From Spisula solida (taxonomy: Eukaryota > Mollusca > Bivalvia > Venerida > Mactridae): 64,000 nt of DNA. The DNA is taken from NCBI GenBank assembly GCA_947247005.1, contig OX365962.1, positions 10,389,201 through 10,453,200 on the forward strand, in the 5' to 3' direction. The number at the start of each line of letters is the position of its first letter. The stretch's first letter is position 1. The notes under the pieces were generated by a model. It searched no databases, was not told the origin of the DNA, and was given only the letters and a program-made list of their open reading frames with translations. Made by a program: the position numbers and the translations under genes. Shown here one piece after another: positions 11,885-22,030 of the stretch.

Positions 11885-14800
11885 TTAATTCAACAAAGAC
11901 TCACGTAGAAGGTTTGCAGTATATATGTATTTAGCGAGCTTATTAATAAGCTTTGTTTTAGAAGACGACAACAGGTTGATAAATTTTTGTTTTGTTGGCC
12001 AGTGGCAAAAATAATTTGGTAAACATGTTTTCCTAATATCACAAAAGCAAGGACATACAAGTATAAAATGATATTCATCTTCTACAACATTCATATTACA
12101 GAATAAGCATTTTCTATTATTTCTCTCTATATTTCTAAATCGACCTTCTTCAATAGCTAGTTTATGAGCTGAGCATCTTATCCTTGTCAATGCAATTCGG
12201 TGATTGTCATTCGTAATAAAGTTTAGATATTTTTCCATACCAATAGTATGTTTAAATGTTCTATAAGTACTTAATTTTGGAAGATTGTCCAAGGAAGAAT
12301 ACCAGGTCTGATAATATTGATCATGCAGTCTTTCTATGACATTATTCATTTGTGAAATTGATATCGGTCCCACGCTATCCCATAGATACGTAAAACCAAG
12401 ATTGTTTAACAATACTCTAACATTATTTACCCAGATATCATTTGTTTCTCTTTGATGTATGAAAGCCTTATGTACCAAACTACCAGGATTATTAATAATT
12501 TTACTCCAATATTTCAAAATTCTTTCTTTTCTTAAAATATCTAGTGGAATTTTTCCTAACTCTCCATATACAGTTGCATTCGTGGTCTGTGGTCTTACTT
12601 GAAGAACTTGCTTTAAAAATTTAATATAGACTTTTTCTATATCTGGTGATTTATGAAACCCCCAGATTTCTGAACCATAATTAAGTATTGGCATGATCAT
12701 TGTATCAAATAATTTAATTTTTTCGTTAACGTTAAGTGCTACATGTTTAAATAGAGTATTTAATGTATAAATGGCACGTAATGCTTGTTCAGACATAGCT
12801 TTTTGAGCATTATAAAATTTACCATTTGAGGATAATGTAACGCCTAAGTAGACAAACCTATTGGTAATAGTTAATTTACATTCATTATAATATACATCAA
12901 AATGTTCAGTTCTGGTACCTGGTTTGAAAACCATAGCAACCGTTTTAGTTGTATTTACAGTGATATTCCACTTAGTACAATAGCGTTTCAGGTTGTTCAA
13001 TAATATTTGTAATCCATTTACAGAATAAGAAAATAACACCGTGTCGTCAGCAAAAAGCAACATAAATATTTGTAATTCATTCAAAGATATAATATCAGCG
13101 TTAACATCATACAGGCTTTCCTCCATATCATTAATAAACATAATAAAAAGTAATGGTGATAACGTTTCGCCTTGCTTGACACCCATATAGCTATCGAAAT
13201 AATCTGATAAATTTCCGCTTACTTTAACACATGTTTTAACAGAACAATACATAGATTTAAGCATTTTAATAAATTTACACGAAAACCCACTATTCATCAA
13301 TTTGTACCAAATTCCATTTCTATAAACTGTGTCGAATGCTTTTTTAAAATCTACAAATGCACAGTATAGTTTTTTCTTTTCATTATAAATTACTTTATCA
13401 ATTATGCTTTGTAAAATAAATATACAATCTATAGTGCTCTTTTGTTTTCTAAAGCCAAATTGGCACTCAGTAAGAATATTATTTTCATCAATGAATTTAC
13501 TAGCACGAACATCGAGCAATAAGGAGAATAATTTTGAAAAAATACTTGTCAACATAATACCTCTATAGTTATCTACATTGTTTTTGTCACCCTTCTTCGG
13601 GACTGGCACTATGACACCACGGGTCCAAGATTCAGGATAAACACCACTATTAAAGATAAAGTTAAAAAGTTTACGTAATGAAGGAGCTATTATATGTTTA
13701 GAATCAATAAAAATTTCTGCGATTAGTTTATCATCGCCTGAACTTTTATTTCTTTTCAACTTACTTATTGCCTTAAGTATCTCCTCGATAGAAAAATCAA
13801 TATCTAAAGAGGCTACATTCACATCGTTAAAAGCGTTTCCATTAACGTCATTTTCAACATTTTGATCAACAAAAATATCGTTTTCAGAAAATAACTCTTT
13901 GAAGTGATTAAAAAATTCCTGAGCTGTAATGTTATTATTATTAACATTCGTTTTCTTATATTTACGTATGAGGTCCCAAAATCGTTTTGGGTTATTCTTA
14001 GCAGCATGCTGTAAATCCGATTTTTGTTTATTTTTATATCGCGCTATTGCTTGGCGTTTAACCCTATTATAATACCTTCGTTTGTCAATGACGATACACG
14101 AATATTCATGAGTTCTGTGTTTCCTATATTGTTTATTAGCTCGATTTAAATCACTTTTAGCAGTTTTACATTCATGCGTGAACCACTGATTCACGGGTTT
14201 TGTGTTAGGCGACACACAGCTGGAGTCATATATTCTACGACTTACACCGCATGTATTAAACGCGCAATCATACAGTACGTTTCCAAAAGTTCGAACTCCA
14301 TCGGAAATGTCAACATCGTTAGATATGATACTAGATACGATGTCATCTAATCTTTGGCGTTCGTGGATTAATGTATTATTAAATGTGTCACCTATAGACG
14401 CATCCCATTTAAGTTTATGTACAAAGTGGGAATTAGTATCTTGAATCGGCATTACAAAATTTGCAGATATATTCATTTGTATGGGGACATGTGAGGAAAA
14501 TGTGTAACAATCATGTACAATAAAATTGGAAATTAATGGAAACAAGTCAATAGAAGTAAGTGCGTAATCAATCACACTTTTACCTAATAAAGAAAGAAAG
14601 GTGTACAACCACAATCCGTCGTCTTCACCCATACGACCGTTTAATATTCGAATATCGGTGCTTTTACATAACTCTAGCAATTTTAAACCTGACGAGTTAC
14701 AGACGCTGTCCTCGCTTGTTCTATTACCAAGTATATGGTCGGTATTGTCATGGTCTTGCCCATCAATAACATCAATATACATATCAAACATATTTGGAGA

Positions 14801-15244
14801 ATCAGTAAAATCATTTCGCACACCAGTCCGTGCGTTTAGATCACCAACAATAGCAATTTTACCAACGTCAGAATATATACGTACGTTTTGTTCTAATTTT
14901 TCAAAAAAACCAATATCATGTGATTTGAAATACACAGACTCACTGGGAGGAATATAAGCAAAACAAATCTCAACACCTTTAAATAATGCTTCTCTTACAA
15001 ACAAGCAAACTCCACCATGACCTCTATTACTCTTCCTCTTAACAGTCACACTTTCTTTCCGTGGTACACTGATGGATACATAACCACTTAGTTCGTATAC
15101 ATCGTATGCAGTTTGCCATGTCTCTGAACAAAATACAAAATCATAATTTGAAACAAAATTTACAAATTCATTATCAGATAAACATTTACTAAGGCACTCA
15201 ACGTTCCAGGCTAGAAAGGATAAGTCACACTCTCCTCGCCTGTC
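11885..15244 (-). CDS. LINE 1 ORF2: endonuclease-reverse transcriptase
   Basis: The frame is open for 1119 codons between the TAG at 15245-15247 and its stop at 11885. The product would nick target DNA and copy LINE RNA into it. Endonuclease motifs in order are WNVECL, CSETW, GDLNARTG, DYALTS and SSHVP. Reverse transcriptase motifs are NKSSGDDKL, FVDFKKAFDTV, GVKQGETLSPLLF and the catalytic FADDTVLFS. A C-terminal zinc-knuckle-like CLFCNMNVVEDEYHFILVC follows. No ATG occurs upstream of the endonuclease GDLNARTG motif, so the start is unclear; the frame is continuous with ORF1's last frame across one amber codon. A GTG at 15049 gives a shorter 1054-residue version that would lose the first endonuclease motifs. 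Confidence 0.85.
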   Translation of the reverse strand, partial: DRRGECDLSFLAWNVECLSKCLSDNEFVNFVSNYDFVFCSETWQTAYDVYELSGYVSISVPRKESVTVKRKSNRGHGGVCLFVREALFKGVEICFAYIPPSESVYFKSHDIGFFEKLEQNVRIYSDVGKIAIVGDLNARTGVRNDFTDSPNMFDMYIDVIDGQDHDNTDHILGNRTSEDSVCNSSGLKLLELCKSTDIRILNGRMGEDDGLWLYTFLSLLGKSVIDYALTSIDLFPLISNFIVHDCYTFSSHVPIQMNISANFVMPIQDTNSHFVHKLKWDASIGDTFNNTLIHERQRLDDIVSSIISNDVDISDGVRTFGNVLYDCAFNTCGVSRRIYDSSCVSPNTKPVNQWFTHECKTAKSDLNRANKQYRKHRTHEYSCIVIDKRRYYNRVKRQAIARYKNKQKSDLQHAAKNNPKRFWDLIRKYKKTNVNNNNITAQEFFNHFKELFSENDIFVDQNVENDVNGNAFNDVNVASLDIDFSIEEILKAISKLKRNKSSGDDKLIAEIFIDSKHIIAPSLRKLFNFIFNSGVYPESWTRGVIVPVPKKGDKNNVDNYRGIMLTSIFSKLFSLLLDVRASKFIDENNILTECQFGFRKQKSTIDCIFILQSIIDKVIYNEKKKLYCAFVDFKKAFDTVYRNGIWYKLMNSGFSCKFIKMLKSMYCSVKTCVKVSGNLSDYFDSYMGVKQGETLSPLLFIMFINDMEESLYDVNADIISLNELQIFMLLFADDTVLFSYSVNGLQILLNNLKRYCTKWNITVNTTKTVAMVFKPGTRTEHFDVYYNECKLTITNRFVYLGVTLSSNGKFYNAQKAMSEQALRAIYTLNTLFKHVALNVNEKIKLFDTMIMPILNYGSEIWGFHKSPDIEKVYIKFLKQVLQVRPQTTNATVYGELGKIPLDILRKERILKYWSKIINNPGSLVHKAFIHQRETNDIWVNNVRVLLNNLGFTYLWDSVGPISISQMNNVIERLHDQYYQTWYSSLDNLPKLSTYRTFKHTIGMEKYLNFITNDNHRIALTRIRCSAHKLAIEEGRFRNIERNNRKCLFCNMNVVEDEYHFILVCPCFCDIRKTCLPNYFCHWPTKQKFINLLSSSKTKLINKLAKYIYTANLLRESLLN

Positions 15245-16066
15245 CTAATTTTTGCCAGGTACGTATAGCTGATTGTTAATGTACAGTTTATCTCTGACAA
15301 GTGAAACACGTTTCCCTTCAGTGTTGGCTTTGTCTCGTATTGGAATTAGCGCTTTTCTACGATCCTGCACTTCACGCGGCAGTTGGTCGAATACTGCGTA
15401 AGGTGTTTTGTTTAACCAAACGCTGATTTAATATGAACTTTGGAATCGGTGTCGAGAAATTTCACAATGATGGCACGATTTTTACCAGCTAACTGTTTGC
15501 CTGGGGATCGATGAGCTCGGTCTATTTTTATCTTTGATCTAGCATCATGTATGTTAAGCGCTTGTTCGCAGAACATGAACACTTTTTCAGCACAATTTTC
15601 AGAAACAGCATTTGCATAAGAACCATTTAACACGTTTGTCGAAGCATTTACCTCCCCTGGTTGTGAGGAGTTAGTTTCCATGGGTTGTTGTGATACGGGT
15701 ATGGAGGCGTCTGTTGATTCAATTACCTCCCCTGATTGGGATGTGTTGGTTGCCATGTTCGGCTTTGATACTGGTACGAAGGTGCTCGTCGATTCAGGTA
15801 TTCCAAGAAAAACCATGTTGTCCCTCATAGATCTACATTTTAGATCTAGAATGTCATCTGCTAGTTCATTGTTAGCTTTGGATAAGTTAGTGTTTGCTGT
15901 AGATAATACTTTTACCTCACCCTGTAGCTTTTTAATTTCTGTGCTACACATTTCATTGCTGGTTTTGACCTTGTCATAAGCTTGGCTAAGGAAAGAAGTG
16001 GTGCTTTCAATTTCGTTGATTTTACTTTGTGCATTTGTAATCAACTGTTTGTTGTCTAGGATTTTA
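15245..16066 (-). pseudogene. LINE 1 ORF1, 3' part
   Basis: The ORF1 protein of LINEs binds element RNA and chaperones retrotransposition. This part continues in phase from the upstream part once the nested LINE and one copy of its 13-bp duplication are removed. It contains a coiled-coil-like stretch (QSKINEIESTTSFLSQAYDK), a Ser/Thr-rich linker, and an RNA-binding-like region (KIKIDRAHRSP, then NRAIIVKF). The frame meets a stop at 15412-15414, but homologous-looking sequence (WLNKTPYAVFDQLP, then RRKALIPIRDKA) resumes in another frame. It ends with the TAG at 15245-15247. A one-base indel near 15415-15430 is the likely cause. Confidence 0.65.
16054..16066. repeat. Target-site duplication of nested RTE LINE, left copy
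   Basis: Reads gtctaggatttta, identical to 19195-19207. The flanking bases differ on both sides, so the duplication is 13 bp. It lies in ORF1 of LINE 1. Confidence 0.9.
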
Positions 16067-19000
16067 CTTACTTACTTAATCCTCTTCGCCCAGAGGTGGG
16101 CATAGGGCCTTCACTACCCGTCTCCATCTACATCGGTCTCTGGCCATTCTTTTCACTTCTCCCCATGATAGTCTAAGGGGTTTCAGTTCTGCCTCCAGTG
16201 TCCTCCTCCAGGTTGTCACAGGTCGACCTCTTTTTCTGCGTCCCTGTGGATTCCAGTCCAGGGCATGGCGGGTAATGTTCGATTGTTCTCTCCGCAGAAT
16301 GTGACCAATCCATCTCCACTTTCTCTCTTTGATGGTCTGGATGATTGGTTCCTGTTTGGTCTTCCTCCACAACTCCAGATTGCTGATCTTGTCTGGCCAT
16401 CGTATCTTAAGTATACTTCTAAGGCATTTGTTGACGAAAACCTGTAGTTTGTGATCTAGCATCTTAGTGTGCTTCCAGGTTTCCGAGCCATATAGGAGTA
16501 CCGCCTTGACATTTGAGTTAAATAGTCTGATTTAGGTGTTAAGCCGTATGTTGGTGTTGTTCCATACTGGTCTTAGGGACGAGAAGACGAACCTCGCTTT
16601 TCCAATTCTGACTGTAACATCTTCATCAGCCCCACCATTCCCACTCACAGTGCTTCCGAGGTATGTGAAGCTGTCAACATCAGCTATATCTTGTCCTTCA
16701 AGTCTGATAGGATCATCGTGGAGAGCATTTATTCGTATACTCTTGGTCTTCTTGATGTTGATCTCCAGACCTGTTGTCCTCGCTATGTTTTGAAGGGCTT
16801 GAGTCTTTTCCTGGATGTGCGCATATGAGTGGGAAAGGAGTCCGATGTCATCCGCAAAGTCAAGATCTTCAAGCTGTTTTGTGAAGGTCCATTGTTGTCC
16901 TCTTGGCTGGCTCGTCACTCTTTTCATAACCCAATCTATGACCATTGTGAATTTTAAAGGAGACAGCAAGCAGCCTTGTCTAACTCCTGTAGTGACAGCG
17001 AAGGATGGGGTGAGGTCTGTGTTATGGATTACTTGACAGATGGTGTTTTCGTAATAGCTTTGGATGATATTAACTATCTTGACTGGGATGCCGTAGTTCC
17101 TCATAATCTTCCATATGGTTGGGCGATCTATCATGTCAAATGCCTTACGAAAGTCGATGAAATTTATGTAGAGAGGGGATTGCCATTCCAATGATTGTTC
17201 AATGATTATCCTAAGTGCTGCAATTTGATCGGCACATGACCTTCCTGTGCGAAATCCTGCTTGTTCATCTCGCAACTCTTTATCCACTGCCTTCTTCAAG
17301 CGTTCTAAAATGATTCTGGTTAGAACTTTACTGGGAATGGACAGGAGCTGGATGCCTCTCCAATTATTGCAGTCGCCTAAATCTCCTTTCTTTGGCAGTT
17401 TGACTATCAGACCTGTCTTCCAATCCGCAGGAACTTCTTCCTTTACCCAGATGTCTTATAACAGCCCTAACATGATGTCTGCTGTCCCTTCAGCGTCAGC
17501 TTTGAGGGCTTCTGGCGGGATTCCATCTGGTCCTGGAGCTTTGTTGTTTTTCAGCTTTTTGATGGATCTGATGGTTTCATCTCTGCTAATTGGACCTGTG
17601 TCTATGTCAAGGTCTTCGCCCTCAGGTATATCAGGGGAATTGTCTATAGGTGTTCCATTTAGTAGCGTACTGAAATGATCTCTCCATCTTTCCAGTTGAT
17701 CAGATGGTTTTGTCAGTATGTTCCCGTCTCTGGTTTTCACTGGTCTGTCTGTGTTTACAGTTTTACCTGACAGTTTCCTGCTGATGTCATACAGTGTCTT
17801 CATGTCTTTCGTTTCAGCTGCCTCTTGTGCTCTTGTCGCTAACTTGTCCACATGTTCTCTCTTGTCCTGTCTTGTGCTTCTCTTCACTTCTTTCTGCATG
17901 CTGCTGTACTCTGCCTGGATGTTACGCTTCTGTATTCTTGTCTTCGCTTGAAAAAGTCGCTGTCTGATTGCTCTTTTCTGTTCTATCTTAGTGATGGTAC
18001 GTTCTGTCAGCCAACTTTTGTATATTCTTTTCTTGAAACCTAACTTCTCTCGACATGCAGTCTTCAACGTTTCCTTCACTCTTTCCCATTTCTTTTCTAC
18101 AGAGGAGTCATCCATCTCTGCAAGGGCCTGGAACCTGTTTGAAACAGTTACGGTAAACTCTTTGCAGCTCTCTACTGAGTTCAGTTTGGCAGTGTCGAAC
18201 CGGGGCTGTTTCTGGAGTCCAGTCTTCCTGACAGCTGCTAACTTGACTCTAACTTTAGCTAGTAGTAGCTCATGATCTGACCCTATTTCAGCTCCTCTAC
18301 AGACTCTGACATCCACCAAAGATCTTCTCCACTTTCTGGATATAATGATGTGGTCTATCTGGTTTTCTGTTACCATGTCTGGGGATTTCCATGTAGCTTT
18401 GTGGATCCTCCTGTGTGGGAAAATAGTTCCTCCAATGACCAGGCTGTTGTCTCCACAGAAGTCTGCCAACAGTTCACCATTCTCATTCATGCTGCCTATG
18501 CCTTCTTTGCCCATGTACAGTTCTCTTCCTGTGTTCTCAATCCCCACCTTAGCATTTAGGTCTCCTATCACAAAGACTATGTCTCTCTTTGGGATTCGAT
18601 CTAATACTCCCTGCAATGTTTCATAGAAAGTATCTTTATCATCATTTTCTGCCTGGTTTGTTGGAGCGTAGCATTGTATAAAAGAGGTGTTATGGAACTT
18701 CGATTGAAATCTAGCTGTAATAATTCTGTCATTTATAGGTTCCCACTCCAGCAAACTCTTGCTTGCCTTCTTGCTAAGCATACACCCCACTCCATTGTGG
18801 TGTCCCTTTTCCTCAGATGCTCCAGAGTACAGAAGTGTCTGTCCTGAAGCAATGATGAGTTTTCCAGATGATGTCCATCTTACTTCGCTTAAACCAAGTA
18901 TTTCCAGATCGTACCTCTCCATCTCCCTGGCTACTTGTGCAGCTCTACCTGTTTCATATAATGTTCTCACATTCCAAGTCGCAATCCGTGTAACGGTCTT

Positions 19001-19194
19001 TGGAGAGAGAAGGGACATCGGCAGATTTCTCTGCTTCATACACTCTCTCCGGGGTCGATGCCAAAAATCCGATGAATTTGTATTTCTTGTAGTGTTGGTT
19101 TCTGTAGCGTGAGTTGTTTTTGCATGGTAGGGTTGCTGGCCCTACGCAAAACCCTCCTCCTTTCTCATCCGGGCTTGGGACCGGCCATGGCGGA
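16067..19194 (-). mobile_element. RTE-type LINE nested in LINE 1 ORF1
   Basis: A 3128-bp element on the minus strand is bounded by a perfect 13-bp duplication. The ORF stop (TAA at 16076-16078) lies immediately before a (TAAG)n tail at 16067-16079. A nearly absent 3' UTR with a short simple-repeat tail is characteristic of the RTE clade. The protein resembles sequences commonly auto-annotated as 'craniofacial development protein 2-like', which are RTE/BovB-type LINEs. It is younger than LINE 1, which it interrupts. Confidence 0.9.
16076..19039 (-). pseudogene. RTE LINE endonuclease-reverse transcriptase with two nonsense codons
   Basis: One frame runs from the ATG at 19039 to the TAA at 16076, broken only by in-frame stops at 17456-17458 and 16532-16534. 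The endonuclease part (about 19000-18240) has TWNVRTL, EVRWTSSG, GDLNAKVG, DHIIIS and GSDHELL. A basic linker follows, then the reverse transcriptase (about 17600-16530) with KAPGPDGIPPE, NFIDFRKAFD, GVRQGCLLSPLKF and catalytic FADDIGLLS. The C-terminal part contains WRWIGHILRR. Codons upstream of 19039 are also open into the 5' region, so the true start could be further upstream. With two stops and no frameshift, it looks recently inactivated. Confidence 0.85.
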
Positions 19195-19207
19195 GTCTAG
19201 GATTTTA
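19195..19207. repeat. Target-site duplication of nested RTE LINE, right copy
   Basis: Reads gtctaggatttta, identical to 16054-16066. The reading frame of LINE 1 ORF1 (AKILD) passes through it in phase. Confidence 0.9.
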
Positions 19208-19677
19208 GCGTCTATCATATTCAAACGACTGACTATAGTGGCTTGCTGCTTTTCAATTGCGTCTAATTTGGACACTTTCGACAGTATAATGTCTATTTTG
19301 GAATTTAAGTCAGTATTCATTGGCATCATATGTGCTTGGTTTGGATTATGATATGTAGGAGCATTCTTATTCGCCTGTTGGTCCGGTTGTGTATATACCA
19401 AAAACGGATTTATTGCTGGACCTCCAAGATTTCCAACATTAAATACAGAACTCGTACTGGTTGTTGGTCCTATTTGTTGAGGAGTTTGATCATTTGGTGT
19501 TACATCAGGAGGCTTAACAGGTAAAGATTTACTAGTTTTCGCGTTAGCCGCCATATTGGATTCTACCTGTTCCTTTGTTTCGGAAACGTCGTTGGAATTT
19601 GATCCTTTGGTGCTCCGCCTACGCCTTTTTTTCATACGAACATCAGACATATGTATAACATACCACAAATTGTCCAA
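19195..19677 (-). pseudogene. LINE 1 ORF1, 5' part
   Basis: 161 codons from an ATG at 19677 to the point where the RTE element is inserted. It begins with a basic patch (KKRRRRSTKG). A Pro/Thr/Gln-rich low-complexity segment follows, then a coiled-coil-like helix (SKIDIILSKVSKLDAIEKQQ), as expected for a LINE ORF1 protein. It continues in phase at 16053. The whole ORF1 would have been roughly 430 residues. Confidence 0.65.
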
Positions 19678-19829
19678 GAATAAACCCTTTCTGATGTGAT
19701 CTTCCGAGGCTGTAGTTTAAAATGTTAGTTTTCTGATATTTCTTCAAATTTTCATGACCGCCATGTTCACGTGACCGGAAGTAGCAACGATATAGCAATA
19801 TATTTGGAAATCAGCAACCAACCGAAACC

Positions 19830-20505
19830 AAATTATACACGCAACGACGACAGCGCGGGTGTTAACATGTACCTACAACAGAACAGTTGACCAATGTTGT
19901 AAATTATGTTCAACTCAAACATTAGATCTATATAGACATGTGATCGCTGAGTGTCAACACCCTGTACCGAAACAAACACGTATAAACTTCATTAAAAATG
20001 TAGGACAGAAGTACTCTCGTGCATTCAGTATCCACCTATCGCAATTATACGGAGAGTACTTTCTCCTGAGCTTATTTAGCATGGACACCATAGTACAGTT
20101 TAATTTGAAAATGTGCCAAGAATACATGCAAGATGTGTGCAATTTTATACATTTATCACTGCCACGTATATTTACATATAATGCCTAATGTATTGTATTT
20201 CACTGTTGTTGCATTGATAATGTGTAACTGAACTGTTACTGTGCATGTATTGAATGTCTCCTGACATGACCATAAACTCTTGAAATTATTTACATTGTTA
20301 ACTGCAAAATCTATCCCACTTTATACCGTCTAACTAATAACTCCTGTACTACTTATTGATTGTAATTGACATTGCTTATACTACTTGTTTGAAAATTGTT
20401 TATATTACTTGTTTGACATTGTTTATATTACTTGTAACTGTATATATGTTCATATATTATATGCAAATCACTTAACGGTGGAAATAAAGAGTATATATAT
20501 ATATA
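19830..20505 (+). pseudogene. LINE 3'-end remnant
   Basis: A frame open to 20188 contains ARVLTCTYN, then a zinc-knuckle-like C-C-x2-C ... H-x4-C pattern (QCCKLC, YRHVIAEC). This is typical of the C-terminus of bivalve LINE reverse transcriptases. The sequence ends in AATAAA followed by a (TA)n run at 20485-20505, which looks like a LINE tail. Everything upstream, including the reverse transcriptase, is missing; LINE 1 lies on that side in the opposite orientation. Confidence 0.5.
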
Positions 20506-22030
20506 AGAGAAAGGACCCTATCCCCGATGGGGATAGTTGACTATCCGAGTTATCAGAATTATAATTACAATTAAATCGAAATTATACCAGCAGTGTTAGC
20601 ATGATGTTAGTCATGCCGTAGTAGATGCGGTAGGTATTTACCATTCGCAGAAATTTCTTCCGTTTTCTGAAACCCGCTGAAATTAATTCCCGATTTTCTA
20701 GTAGGTCGCAGCAACAAAAATCGCAGAATTAAAACCAACCCATTTTAGGCCCAAATGGCAAAACAAATGCCCGCAGAAATAAACCGCTATACTGAGTACG
20801 GTATAATAAAGTTGGTGGTATACCATATTAATAGGGGATTTATCCCCGGCCCCATTAACGATTACATGCAAAAAACACGTGATTGTTGTTGTTGAAGTTG
20901 CATTGGCTATGTCCTAATTTTTTTTGACATTCCGGATGCAGAATAATGATTCGGTAGACTGAATTTCACGTCCCACTTCCGGTAGAGGCAAATTGTTGCT
21001 CAAGATTTGAGAACCAATCTGTTCAATTTATTTTTTCCAATATGAAATATAAATACAGCTCCACTCTTTTATTAACGTTTTGGCATATAAGCCTGATTCA
21101 AACCATGATCATTATTGAAAAAATACATAATTATCTTATTTAATCCAACGTAAAAAACATTATGGCAAGGTCGGAAATGACGTCACATCATTTAACGCGA
21201 CGTCATCGCACGTTAACGCGACGTCGTCGCACGGCATATAGCGCGCCAACTTGTGATTATGTTGAATTGAAATATAAAAAGCAAATAAAAGACGAGTGTA
21301 AAACTATAATAACTATTTATAGGGCATATCTGTGCAACCCGTCTCCTAGATCGGAAAACACTCTTTTCTGAGTATTTGTTCGCCTGATCTCCTATGTGGT
21401 GCTGCCTGGCAGCCAGAGTCTAGATCTATAGTCTCCTTAGTCATTTTTTTCCTCGATCAGATTATCCAAAAACCTGATGGGAAATCCCCGCTGGATGCTG
21501 TGCATTTGTTCATATTATGTAGTATTTGGTGGGGAAATGTGGTGTACGTACCCGAGTTTATTATTTGCTTTCAATGGATTATGGAGATTTTTCAGTGAAA
21601 TAACAATGAAATAACCACTTTGATTTTTTCACTCTTTCTGAAGCTGGTTTCAGTATTATACAGAAAAAAAACGTAACGTCAACGGCGCCGGGCTTTACAA
21701 TATGCGTTACGTCATCATGACGTCATAATTCTCATGTCCTGACGTTCTAATTTTGAATTGATTCTTCCAATTATGCCCATTACGGCATATATTTAAGAAG
21801 AATTGGGGCATATAATAAACATAAAAACTGTTGATTTTTGGTGTAAGATCAATTTTATTTCACTCGTGATCACAGAAAATATTATTTCACTCGTGACTAC
21901 GCCACTCGTAAAAATATTGATGTTCTGTGATCACTCGGTGAAATAAATTTGACATTAAGCTCCTTTAGACATAGAGACAAAATTTGTAATATGCATGTGA
22001 TACATTACCGAATAATATGCCAATGTGTAT
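20506..22030. other. Gene-free repeat-derived stretch
   Basis: No supported gene. At 20640-20820 there is a sequence with 'ccgcagaaataaaccgctat', related to 10920-11060. At 21660-21965 there is an element that reappears inverted near 36215-36540, including repeated 'atttcactcgtga' words. The short ORF at 21162-21371 overlaps CGACGTCA-rich repeats and is not convincing. Confidence 0.4.

Larger units (their letters stand above)
11451..19857 (-). mobile_element. Non-LTR retrotransposon (LINE 1), hosting a nested LINE
   Basis: A two-ORF LINE reads on the minus strand. The order is 5' region (19857-19678), ORF1 (19677-15245, interrupted by a nested element at 16067-19194 plus one 13-bp duplication), ORF2 (15244-11885), and a 3' UTR ending near 11451 in an 'aattgaattgaaa'-like tail with an AATAAA. 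ORF2 has an APE-type endonuclease and a reverse transcriptase, placing it in the broad CR1/Jockey/I group; I cannot name the clade. Outer boundaries are estimates because I found no target-site duplication for it. Confidence 0.7.

Noticed and set aside
18345..18626. Several + strand ORFs between 16.2 and 19.3 kb
   Set aside because: All are antisense shadows of the RTE endonuclease-RT frame.
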